Assembly: GCF_000264995.1 (NCBI RefSeq)
Contig: NW_006767458.1
Coordinates: 5,812 to 69,811 of the forward strand
Direction: 5' to 3'
DNA length: 64,000 bases
Origin: Punctularia strigosozonata HHB-11173 SS5
Taxonomy: Eukaryota; Basidiomycota; Agaricomycetes; Corticiales; Punctulariaceae
In this document: piece by piece, positions 22,337-32,363 of the stretch
Position numbering within the stretch: the first letter of the stretch is position 1
How the letters are laid out: every line of letters starts with the position of its first letter
Made by a program: the position numbers and the translations under genes
Notes under the pieces: generated by a model
What the model saw: only the letters and a program-made list of their open reading frames with translations
Database searches by the model: none
What the model was told of the DNA's origin: nothing

Positions 22337-23558
22337 ATGAACTCGTCCCAACAGGCGGCTCTCGCAATCCTTGCGTCGTACTTCATCGTCATCCTCACCC
22401 TATTTTCCTTGATATTTGCGACTATACCATGGAGGAATAACGGGAACACCTGGAGGAGATGCATATTTATGCTTTTGACGACTGCATCGCTTGCTCACAC
22501 ATGGTACTGTACGGCGTCTGGACACGCGTCGGTTGATTCGCATATACCTGATTTCTCACCATAGATATGTTCGCGTTCATGAAAGTACGTATACCTCCAA
22601 TGTTCCGAGGCTGTGTTGATTGCACCTGCAGTGGAGCTTTGATGACTACGAATCCAGCCATCTTGCCTCAACATCATCTCAGTACTTGGAGCGAATTGCA
22701 AACTGGCTCGTGGACACTGCACTCTTTGAGCAAGCTTGGGCTAGAGTGTGTGCCGGTCCGCTCAACTGGTGGTGGAGCGAGCAGATATGCATTTACACCG
22801 CTGGAGCGTGGACCGTATTTCTTGTCGTCGAAGGTACGTCTCTTTCTCGTTTAACTGTGGGCATCCTTAGGAGCATGACGATAGGTAGACGCCATGATAT
22901 CAAACACGTATGGGCGTACATGTTTCTGGGCCAGGTGGTCGCTATATCTGTTGCATCCAATGTGTTCTATCTCGCCCTCCTATACGCGAAGTCTTCCGAT
23001 GGTCCAGTTACTGCAGGCCAACGCGCAGCTTCTTCCCACTCCCGTGCCACTTCCCGGTCCCAGGGCTCAGGGATCCTCGTACTCTGCACCTCTCTATCTC
23101 TTGTCACGGTCGCTCTCACCCCGTACCTCTCTCAATACTGGTTCCTCCCAAACCTCCTCCTCATGCACGTGCTCCTCTTCATACCCCTCCTTGCTCCTGG
23201 ACCGACCTCGGAGAAAAGAGAGACGGGTTTGAGCATACGCACCCTCTACAGCCTGGTCACAGTGCTCGCCATTTTCCTCCGTGGTCGCACTGTCTACGAT
23301 GCCCTGTACTCAGCCGCAGCCGTTAGTAAGCAGGCGGACCTGCTACCCGCCCTCTGGAAGACGCTGCATGAACATCCTGCGCAGGCGAGCATCGGCTGGG
23401 ACGTCGTCTGGACCACGATTTCGTTCATATTCTGGGTCATGTCAGACCCACGCTTCAAGGATACAGGACTCCTCGCGATGTTGGCATCGCCCATCATGGT
23501 TGGCCCCGTTGGTTTCCTTGCGCCAGCGACGCTCAGGTGCCTGGAGGAGAGTTCATAG
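22337..23558 (+). CDS. Multi-helix membrane protein, fungal family of unknown function
   Basis: ATG at 22337 (an overlapping ATG at 22334 is in frame) opens MNSSQQAALAILASYFIVIL, a hydrophobic helix. Splicing after HTWY joins a 20-nt exon YMFAFMK to WSFDDYESSHL, and then SSQYLERIANWLVDTALFEQ, WWWSEQICIYTAGAWTVFLV, VEG/RRHDIKHVWAYMFLGQ (intron between G and R), SNVFYLALLYA and further helices ending at 23558. The W-L-x-D-T-x-L-x-x-x-A pattern followed by a WW-x-x-Q helix is known to me from uncharacterised Agaricomycete membrane proteins. About eight helices are expected. The start codon lies exactly at the end of the inverted-repeat element, so the 5' UTR and promoter must lie in that element. 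It converges with the pyranose-oxidase gene. The exons look undamaged. Confidence 0.7.
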
Positions 23559-23836
23559 TCACCATGCATTTTGGGCAACCCAGACAAGTGCTCTCGTATA
23601 TTACCCACAAGACGTATCGCTTACGATTTACGAACGCCGCAGCGTGATCGCACTTCATAATTAGCTGCCGGTAGAAACTCCCTCATGGTAACCTCAAGTG
23701 GCAAGAAGTCATTTGTATTTCCCAGGATTTTTGCATACACGGAACACGATTGTCATTTCATGAGTCCTCTCGTACTGTACCCTGACCCGTCAAAAGTACC
23801 GAGAGGTCGAGAATATTCAGGATATTGCAGGACAAT

Positions 23837-26621
23837 TCATTTGGCGCTCTCAAGGGCGTTGATGATGGATCTTGCGGAACGGATGGCGTACCCCATGGAG
23901 GTGAGGGTGGGATTGGCTGCATAGCCGGTTGGAATCACCCCATTGCCTCCGACGTAAAGGTTTGAGAAGTTGTAGACCTTGCAGTTCGTGTCCGCGACAT
24001 GCTCCTTCGAGTCGAGACTGCGGATGTTCATCAGGACATGGGATAAAGAATTGATGATTGCACTGACCCTGCGCGAACAGTGCCGCCTACGTTTGCAGAG
24101 GATCATCAGTCCCATATCATTTGCGTGTTATTGTGACTGACCAAGATGAAGAGCCAACCCCGGAGCCATGAACTGAGGCTCGGAGCCAGGCAACCAGCCT
24201 CCGAGTTCTTTAGCCACGTTGCACATGCTACACGTAGCGAGAATGATACCGTTATATGGTGGCCTGCACAAAAGAAACCCAATACTCACTCCGTCATCAT
24301 GTCATGAGCACGAGTCTTGTCGTCGTCGCTCATGCGGAATGTGAACGTGGGCTGGGGCATGCCATATCCGTCCTCGTACTTGGTCTCGAAGTCGATCCTA
24401 TTGGTTGCTTCGGGCTTCACGTATCCAAAGAATCTGAAGTCAACGATAGTCCGTGTGTCGATCGTCTCAGCAACAGCGCCGTATGAGAAGGCGTCGCGAT
24501 GGATCTTGCATTCACAATTAAAGCGGACAATTACTTCGCCAGCAAAGAGATGATATACCTGGGCGTGCCATGGTTTATCCTTTGTGAATAGCTTGGTTAC
24601 TTGCGGTTCTCCATCGCGGAAGGGGACTAGAGCAGTGTCATGAAGTCGCGTTCACGTTGACGAGTTTATACTTACATTTTAAAGGATCCTCCGGATGTTT
24701 CGCCTTCTGGTAATCGACCTAATATACACGTTAGAGGTGATCATGGCTGTGAACCCGATAACGTACCTTTTCCTTCCACCACGAGAGATTGTAAGGGTTG
24801 TTCGGGATGGTTTTGAGTAGACTGGTCTTGAGAACGATTTGGCAGAAGGACATGCTAAACAACATATCAGTCATGACGAGCGGTGGATCAGTTCAGAACG
24901 AACGGCTGCTCTGTTATATGCGTGCCCTGCGTGTATGTTAGAAAATTCCATATATCCCGGCTCCGCGACTTATACGTACCAAGTTATGGATGGTTGGAAG
25001 CATGGATGTAGTCATGGATGTAGTCGTCTTCCGCCCAAATCCTGAGTTGAATAAGATCTATGAAACACGGGTTATCAACGACATCAACACTTCGGTATGT
25101 TACGCACCTGCGGTGTAGCAACGGCACCCGCGGCGATGACATACATCTTCGCCTGAACGTACGAATGCTGCTCCTCGTGGTTGCTGACGTCTGCTAAGAA
25201 ATCCTTCACTTCAGCTGCGCCGATCGTCCACGTCCCATCAGCATGATGATCAGATACGGCCACACGGGTGCAACGATGGTTCGTGAGCAATCTGAATCTG
25301 GACTTCAGCTCGGGATTGGTGTATATCTTCTCCAGAATAACGTCCGTGCCGTGCCAGTAGACGTAGTCTGGGTTCGGCATGCGATGACACGCCAGCGGAA
25401 GAGGCCCAAAGTCGAGCTTGGGCTTCCCGTTCGTACCATTGAACGCATTTTGAAGGGTGCGGAGGACGAGCGTGTGGCGAATCGACTTGTCAAATGCGTG
25501 AGTGGTAGTCCCGATGAGTTTCATAGCTTCTTCGTATAGCTCTTCCCAGGCGTCGAAGTTCTCCTGTTCGTTCGACACAATTCGGGGGAGCTCTCCCTGG
25601 CGGTTGAACTTGGGGGTGGCGCAGGTCCAATGTGTCTGAAGAGAATGTCAGATCAAGCGGTGAGGTGAACTTCGTCACATACCGTCATTCCGCCCACACC
25701 GCGCGTCACTGCCTCTGCAGCCAGGTTTAGATTAGCCTCCTGCGATGGGTTCTTTCCGTTCGTAACTGGGAGCTCGTCCCCTCTATGGATTAGTAGGCAT
25801 GCGTCAAACATAGATACTATCTACAGCGATCTGGATAAAGTACGAACCCGGCTCCCCAAGACGTCGGGTCGAGCGTGTCTGACGTTACATTCTTGACGGG
25901 AACGGATACAACGCTGAGGGCACCCTTAAAGGAGGTCGTAAGTGAATGACGATAACCCACGTCGAGGACTTAGTAATACCTTTATCACACTTTGGAAGGT
26001 ATACAGTCTCGTCAACGGTGGACTCTGCATTCATGAAGGCTACATACTTAACAAAGCGGTCAATGTCCTGTGAATCGGTGAGCGACTTCAAAGTTCAATA
26101 TCGAATATAAGCCTTCCTCACCTTCTGATACTCGACTTCGTTCTTCTTGTGAGCGCCGGGGATGAATGCATCTCTGTTTGATATATGTTACAAACGAAGA
26201 CAAAAGTCACGATCCGAACTTACGCGCTTCCATCCTCGGTAGTGGTCGCCTTGAAGCTATCGCTGAATGACAACCGATCAGTCCCAAGCACTGTGCATAC
26301 TCACGCTATCACGCTCACGCAGCGCCGAGTTCACACATGACAACCTTGGATAATGTTCATCAGTTGGGTCCATGCCGCAGCAGAGAACACGCACCTTATA
26401 ACCAGCCTCGACGAGCAGAAGTGCATAGGTCGCACCGATAGGACCACTTCCGGCAATGAAGACCTTGAAGACAATACGTTTACAATGAACAACCTCATGC
26501 GTGATACGCGCAGGAGGCTTACGTCGGCTTGAAAGTCACGCAACTTCTTGTTGGGCTTGATTGAAGGGTTTATACCCGCAGAGCCCTCACGGAGGATCTC
26601 TTCGATGGACTTGGAGGACAT
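23837..26621 (-). CDS. Pyranose 2-oxidase-like flavoprotein with altered active site
   Basis: ATG at 26621 gives [16 protein letters not shown]. The next exon has the Rossmann motif [20 protein letters not shown]. Then come [29 protein letters not shown] joined by splicing to [10 protein letters not shown] (its His carries the covalent FAD in pyranose oxidases), DAFSYGAV (the substrate loop), [22 protein letters not shown] and the C-terminal [20 protein letters not shown], whose Asn is the second catalytic residue. All are in the order of P2Ox (GMC superfamily, C2 oxidation of glucose to glucosone with H2O2 release). The expected GGTHRMG, holding the catalytic His, reads GGTVRAG in a 19-nt exon (24068-24086) between a 55 nt and a 50 nt intron. 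Both junctions are canonical and the frame is kept. So this is a substitution, not a frameshift. About 14 introns; about 640 residues. It is divergent from the aldos-2-ulose dehydratase gene. Confidence 0.88.
24068..24086 (-). other. 19-nt microexon with His-to-Val change in the P2Ox-like gene
   Basis: Acceptor ...CGTAG, exon GCGGCACTGTTCGCGCAGG, donor GTCAGTG. It completes LHLG and continues to [11 protein letters not shown]. The codon at 24076-24078 (minus strand GTT, Val) occupies the place of the P2Ox catalytic His, and the following Met is Ala (GCA). Confidence 0.75.
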
Positions 26622-26701
26622 TGCGAGAGTTGGTTACGAGCTGAGCGAGCGAGTTACTGCCAGTGAGTGCAACTTAAGAGTAGTCGAGTACCCTTGTCTC
26701 G

Positions 26702-26712
26702 TTTATATATAA
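26702..26712 (-). promoter_or_regulatory. TATA box of the P2Ox-like gene
   Basis: CTTATATATAA on the minus strand, about 85 bases upstream of the ATG at 26621, the usual place for a fungal TATA element. Confidence 0.55.
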
Positions 26713-26920
26713 GATTGTACGGACGAGTCGCCGCACAAAAGCCACATAGTCACGCCAGCGAATGCATGCGTCCATAGCAGACATTGTTTGGTAATTGTGC
26801 GGCTGACTAGCCATTTGGCGTATACGTCAGAAGTTTTCAAGAACCCCATGACTTACCAGGGCGCATCTCCGTACATGATTTTGGGGTACGACGAATACAA
26901 GATGGCATACAGCTGTTCAA

Positions 26921-27187
26921 ATGACGTTCGATCCTAGAAGCCAATCGTGTGTCAGAGACAACTCCATCGCTGCCGGAGCTTGCGTACATCCGGACGTATT
27001 GGTGCGCTCGCATGGAGTGGAGCCAGTACCCGTGGGTCTGTCGACTATTGAGGAACAAGATTGTGTCAACAACAATTACATCGCAGACGGAGTATGCGTA
27101 CCTCCGACGATGAGTTCGTATGGCAGAAATGAACACCCGTTGACCATTGCAGGACGACAACGTGAGAGCTTGTTTGAGAGCGTATGA
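26921..27187 (+). CDS. Small open frame with a duplicated NxIAxGxCV motif, doubtful gene
   Basis: An 88-codon frame reads CVRDNSIAAGACVHPDV and, 38 codons later, CVNNNYIADGVCVPPTM. The two DNA copies (26948-26996 and 27062-27110) agree at about 35 of the first 45 positions, with the protein motif N-x-I-A-x-G-x-C-V kept. I do not recognise the family. It could be a fragment of a decayed gene or an exon of a small gene. There is no signal peptide or domain to support a function. It lies inside the shared promoter region of the P2Ox-like and AUDH genes, on the AUDH strand. Confidence 0.25.
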   Translation: MTFDPRSQSCVRDNSIAAGACVHPDVLVRSHGVEPVPVGLSTIEEQDCVNNNYIADGVCVPPTMSSYGRNEHPLTIAGRQRESLFESV

Positions 27188-28290
27188 GCCTGAAGACTGC
27201 CATGACGTGACGGAGACTGGATGAACTTTTTCATGTTCAAATCGGCCCGTATGTGTTACTCGGTGCCCTGTGCCTGCAAAAATGGTAGTGCGCCAGCTTC
27301 TCTATCTGAGTGGCATCCGGGGCACTGTAAGCCCCCTCCAGAACAATTAGGGTGGAAAGGAGGCCAAAGAAGGAACTGCAAGTGATAATCTTCGCGTTCC
27401 AGCGGGCGCAATCACCAGCACATTACGAGAACATGTGACAAACGCGGCATAGGTTATTGACATTTGCCACAGTCATTGTGGAAAACAGTGTTCTCGTGGT
27501 ACGCCATACTGATGGGCGAGAAGATCAGATGTCATGAATAGCTCTGGTCGGCGTCGAATGAGATCCGGTGGAGATGTTGATACTAACTAGTCTAGACTGC
27601 ATGACAAGGTCCGACTCCATCGACAGGCACGAAGAATCTTCTGTGAAGAGTTGTCAGTATGACACTTTTGAGAAAATACGAAGCGCACCCTGTGATGCGC
27701 CCCTCTTCAGCATAAGAACTATACAATGCCGACTGAACGGCGGAGACTCTCGACGGAATCAATGCAAGAGATCGAGTACTTGTGGCTGTATGATCGTCTG
27801 ATCGTGTTAATGGACTGGCATGCCGCAGGACTGCGTGCGATGAATAACTGCATCCCAACAATGCTAGATGAGCCTTTCGTTTAACTCATCAGTAAACACA
27901 CCAAAATGACGTACTGGGTGGTGCCTGCCCCATTGTTTCACAAGAGTCTACGCTCAATCTAGGGAGCAAGGACGGGGCACGCCCACGGTCGATCGGCGCT
28001 ACCGACTCTCCGAAGCTGCCCGAGCGCGGATGTAGAAGTACAGAAGTACACGTGATCGTGGTGCACAGTCGCGAACACGCGCTCGTCTCTCGTCTCCCTT
28101 CGATTATCCGCTCTTCCCCCATACTCCGAGCTGACAGGCCAACATTCTGGTCTCCGAACTCGGAAACAAGGGTGTATATATTACGCGCAGAAGCCACCCT
28201 CGAAATCCCAACGCGCCGCATAACCTACGCTTGAACACATGCAGACTCCTTATGTCAAGCGAGAACACCGCGACTGTCATCGGTGCGCAG

Positions 28291-28298
28291 ATAAATAC
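28291..28298 (+). promoter_or_regulatory. TATA-like element of the AUDH gene
   Basis: ATAAATAC lies 89 bases before the ATG at 28380. A second AT-rich site, TGTATATATTA (28173-28183), lies further upstream. Confidence 0.4.
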
Positions 28299-28379
28299 AC
28301 GCTGGCGACACTGTGGTGGATGGAAGTTGTGAACATACGTCCATCCGCACCCTCGGTTTTCACAAGGACTTAGGACGCC

Positions 28380-31300
28380 ATGCAACATTTTTCTAAGATC
28401 GAAGTTCAAGGGTCTCGCCCTGATGGCTACTGGGTCGAAGCCTTTCCATTCCATACCAAGGATACTCAGGCTCCTGATCTTGTCGGGTACGGGTTAGGCA
28501 CGTCTCAAGATGCGAGCAAGATTCATGTTTTCCGCAATCCTTATCGAAAGGGACAATCGTGAGCATCATACCTCCGTCGTAGCTGAGATTCCCTCATAGA
28601 CGTTCAGGTCTATACCGCCCCCTACGGGTGATTGGCAAAATATCCACGTTGCAACGCTCCAATTTCCGGTCGCTTTCTGCTGCGCCGATATATCTGGGAA
28701 TGGATATAACGACAGTCAGTATTCGTCTTATTCACAGGTGTCTCTCGATTCTAATGGTTGAATACGCATGCAGTCATTCTTTCTGACACCTATGGCTCCT
28801 CTATGAATGACATCTGGTCTGACGGCGGTAGAGTAAGGCGATATTGCAGTCACCCAATGGCCCATGCTGATTACGTCATCGTCAAATTGTACAGGTTAGT
28901 TGGTTTGAGAATACGGGCGACTACAACCGTGAGGTTTGGACGCAACGATATATAGGCCGCAGTCCCGGTATGCACCGACTGAAAAGTACGCGCCTACACA
29001 ACGTTCAGAAATCTCGCAAGGCTGACACCTTTTGCGCTAGCGGGTCATTTTACGACCAGCAACGCAGTCCAAATCATTGCCGTCCCTATCGTTATCAAGT
29101 CGGGTGATTTTGAGAGTCCTGCGCCGGTTATTATCTACACCGCTCCTCCAGATCCCAGGAGTCCCCAAGTGGACGGGGGCTGGCCTAACGAGATCGCTTT
29201 CAAGGACACGTTTCGCCTGGTTCATGAGATCACTGGTTTGTATACTTGTCCTGCATCGTACTTGACGAAAGCTTGCCTCATTACTATCACTAGTTATTCC
29301 CGGTGCGAACAATGGCCTGGATCAGGTATTACTGGCCGGTCGCGAGGGCATCAGCCTGATTTGGTATAATGAAACCTCCAAGAAGTGGATGTCTGAGCAC
29401 TTGGGATCTGGCCTTAGTCAAACTCGAGGAAATCCCTTTTGGGGATCCGGGTCAGGTCAGTAACCTCGCTTCTGGAGTGCATCCTGATCTTGACTGATCG
29501 AAATGTAGTGGATGTTGCGAAGGTCCACGACGACTCCGCGGGATATATCGCGTCGTGCGAGGTAATTCTAGGCTAGCTTGACTACCGTATATTTTACTCA
29601 TTTTCATGATAGGCGTTCCATGGCAATACTGTGTCGGTGTATACCAAACCGACCAATGCTCCCAAAAGCCAGCTTCGAGGAGTCAATTGGACTCGGCACG
29701 TCCTCGAAGATTTCGGTCCTCTCAACAAGGAACACACCGGCTCCATACATTACGTGGTCTGCGCTGACATCGATAACGATGGGGTTGAGGAGCTTCTAGT
29801 CGCGTTGATGGGCTCCGATCCACCGTCCTGGGAGAAGACGGGCGTGTGGTGCTACAAACGTGCCGTTCTTCGACATCGTCGCTTTGTATCTAATTAATAC
29901 TCTCCTCTGACAGCGGTCGACCTCCAGAAAGCCAAATTTTCCAAGAGGAAGCTCAGTGATAATTCAGCCGGTCGCATTGCCATAGCTGATTTCAAGAGCA
30001 CGGGCGTACTGGTATGATGTCCTTGATATTCTGTTCCACGCTAGTCCCATGACTGACTTCTTTTGCAAGGATTATGCGACTATCTCCTACTCCGTCCCAG
30101 GCTACTTCGTATCACCGAACCCATCTATTAACGCTTTTATCAATGCGCCTATCACAGCTGAAAGACTGAACGACGAGGTCCTCTTTCGTGTTCCGCGACC
30201 TACTGCGGCACCAGGCATCGACGAGGTTATGTTCCTCGATGTTGCTAGTCGTAAACTTGCACTCGTGGTGGTGCCCCCTCATCAAAAGTATGCGATTGCA
30301 CAAGGCGATGGAATCAAGGTCATCGCAGGGCGGGGTAGGTTTCGTAACTTGGTCAACATGTCGCACGGGGCTCACGAACCTTCCGTTTAGTGACTTGGAC
30401 GAATGCGAATGACACAACGCATGAACGTACCATTGCTACTGCACCATTCACAGCAGTATCCACCAAAATCGACGCAAAGGACGGGCATGTCTACACTCAG
30501 GCGGAGGGAGCCGTTTTCGTTCTCATGAAACACTCCACCACCTCCGGTGCCCCGCCCTACTCCAACATGAAGCAGCTGGCGGCGCATAACCTCTTTAACA
30601 GTCGCTTCCCCAAGGATCTACAACACATGTCATTTCCCTGGGTGAAGGTCGAGGATCGTCCTTGGGCTAATGGCGGTTTCAAGGTGAGCTCCGCACGACT
30701 TTCGCTTTCTGCCATCATTGATCAGACTTCCCAGGGCCTAGAATTCTACAATCTGACCGGATTTTATGTCCGCTATGCCGACGACAGCGATGATCTTATC
30801 TGCCACATCCAACTGTGGACCGCTGGAGTAGGCGTAAGCGCCGGGTTTCACAACCACACCGACAAGTCGTTCTGCGAAATCCATGCGTGTATAGTGAACG
30901 GGACGGGCAAGGGTGGGATGTATTGGGCGACGGTGGAGGACGAACTGTTTGATCCCGCGAAACCGGACGAGGACAAGTACACGGGAATCGCCGTACCAGA
31001 CATGAGCGAACATGGTCCGCTATGGCGAACGAGCGAGGACGGGCTGCCGCTCCTTCGTTCGAATGATACCGTGAACTATCCATGGCACGGTAAGTCACCA
31101 CGAAGGTCTTTCTAGACGCCTTGTTGACGAATCATCATATATCAAGCCTGGATTGCGGGCAAATCGCCAACAGCAGGGCAGAAATTCGATGTCTGGCTCG
31201 CGTTCGAATTCCCACCTTTCGTCGCCGAAGCCGAGCAAACCGCCAATATGGTGACCTTGAAACCTGGCAAGTATCGTATCTTCAATCCGGCCTCGCAGTT

Positions 31301-31861
31301 GGAGCTGCAAGTGCAAGGCGGAGAGTCGAAGGACGGTGCACCGGTGGTGGGGCATAAAAAGGGACCTGGATCGCAAGCGGTACATTTCCTCGCTCTCTGT
31401 CTCACTTCCGTACCCCACTGACCGGAAAAAATAGTGGGAGATATCTGTCATTCCCGGAACGCGCTTCCAGCTGTTCCATAATGACGTCAGTCGCTCCAAT
31501 GCCACGGTCGTGTGGCCTCCTACGGCTGGCCAGAAGGTAGTCGGCAGTCGCTCCGCGGCCCGCTTGGACCTCACTTCTGCTTGGGCACTCGCATCCGCTG
31601 GTGGAAACACGTATGAGTAAGCAAAGAGCGATCTGCTTAGACATCGCTGGCGATGCTCATTCGTTTTCACTGGTCGCAGGGTCAGGCTCATCGGAACCCA
31701 CCTCGTTCTGGAGGTTGATGCACATGGCAAAGTTCATGTCAGTGAGCACGATGACGCCCTTTCGTCAAGCTTACTGACGAAGTTTCCTTTAGATCTCGCC
31801 GAAGGATCTGGTACCAAGGGAGTCGCAGAAATGGCACTTCGAGGCTGTTTCGTCAACATGA
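28380..31861 (+). CDS. Aldos-2-ulose dehydratase (pyranosone dehydratase)
   Basis: ATG at 28380 opens MQHFSKIEVQGSRPDGYWVE, matching the start of Phanerochaete AUDH. Splicing gives FPVAFCCADISGNGYND, ILSDTYGSSMNDIWSDGGR/VSWFEN, RSPGMHRLK, GNPFWGSGS, CEAFHGNTVSVYTKP, LNKEHTGSIHYVVCADIDND and ATISYSVPGYF: the N-terminal beta-propeller. The cupin part has WTAGVGVSAGFHNHTDKSFC followed by EIHACI, with the HxH...E...H metal-ligand pattern, and SEHGPLWRTSEDGLPLLR. The C-terminal lectin-like part ends with ESQKWHFEAVSST and stop at 31861. Relatives are about 900 residues with the same ending; this one is similar. The enzyme dehydrates glucosone to cortalcerone and 1,5-anhydrofructose to microthecin. 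Around twelve introns were followed with the frame kept at every junction checked. A further open stretch at 31,880-32,173 in another frame might be an alternative 3' exon, but the SST end fits the family better. Confidence 0.92.
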
Positions 31862-32363
31862 ATGTGGGCAAAGTCAGGAATGGTCCTCTGAATGTGCGCC
31901 ACGAGAAGACGTTTACGTTGGGTACGATTAAACGCTCTAGAACTTTGCCGTCGTCGTATCATGATTCTATGGCACAATGAGGACGCCCATCGTTCTGAGT
32001 TTTTGTGTGATCTTTGTTTCACTAAGGCAAGCCACACGACGTCGATGCCGGTCAACCTCGCGCTGAGCCCTTTCGGAGGCGGTTGGCTGAGCGCTACAGA
32101 GGCATCACAGATCAAGCTCGAGGATGTACCCCGTACAGTGACGGCCATATCGATGTTTGGTTTTTGCGGTTAGGGTTACAGGACAACCGCAAGCTCTCCA
32201 GGACAACCACCACCAGCTGGTGGTGGTTGTCCTCCGGACGCCCGCATTGCCGATCAATGTCATTCTGCCTGAGGGTAGATCACTCGCGCGGGCTGGCTCC
32301 CGCTTCATCGCTCATGCCCCGAATCCCACCCACGGGGCTTTCCAACCCTCTCGACCCGCCGTC
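31862..32363. other. Convergent 3' region of AUDH and the alkyltransferase-like gene
   Basis: About 500 bases between two facing stop codons. It contains a possible spliced frame (ending FGGGWLSATEASQIKLED... and a TAG at about 32173) that looks somewhat protein-like but cannot be joined in phase to the AUDH gene. It also holds the 34-base palindrome at 32200. Confidence 0.45.
32200..32233. repeat. Perfect 34-base palindrome between two 3' ends
   Basis: AGGACAACCACCACCAG followed directly by its exact inverse, 17 + 17 bases with no loop. A partial third copy, AGGACAACCG, lies about 20 bases before it. It could form a cruciform, or a hairpin in transcripts from either side. Confidence 0.85.

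Larger units (their letters stand above)
26622..28379. promoter_or_regulatory. 1.76 kb bidirectional region between P2Ox-like and AUDH genes
   Basis: This is the only DNA between the two divergent starts. A TATA box lies at each edge. Most of the rest is free of recognisable coding signal except for the repeated-motif frame at 26921-27187. Shared control of the two genes is an inference from the arrangement. Confidence 0.5.

Noticed and set aside
25800-25850. Apparent stop after SWGAG in the P2Ox-like gene
   Set aside because: A GTTCGT...CATAG intron with a good branch site (ACTAATC) removes it and joins GDELPVTNG in frame.
31892-32173. Possible extra 3' exon of AUDH ending in SATEASQIKLEDVPRT
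   Set aside because: It looks protein-like but cannot be joined in phase with the upstream exon, while the stop at 31861 gives the C-terminus expected for the family.
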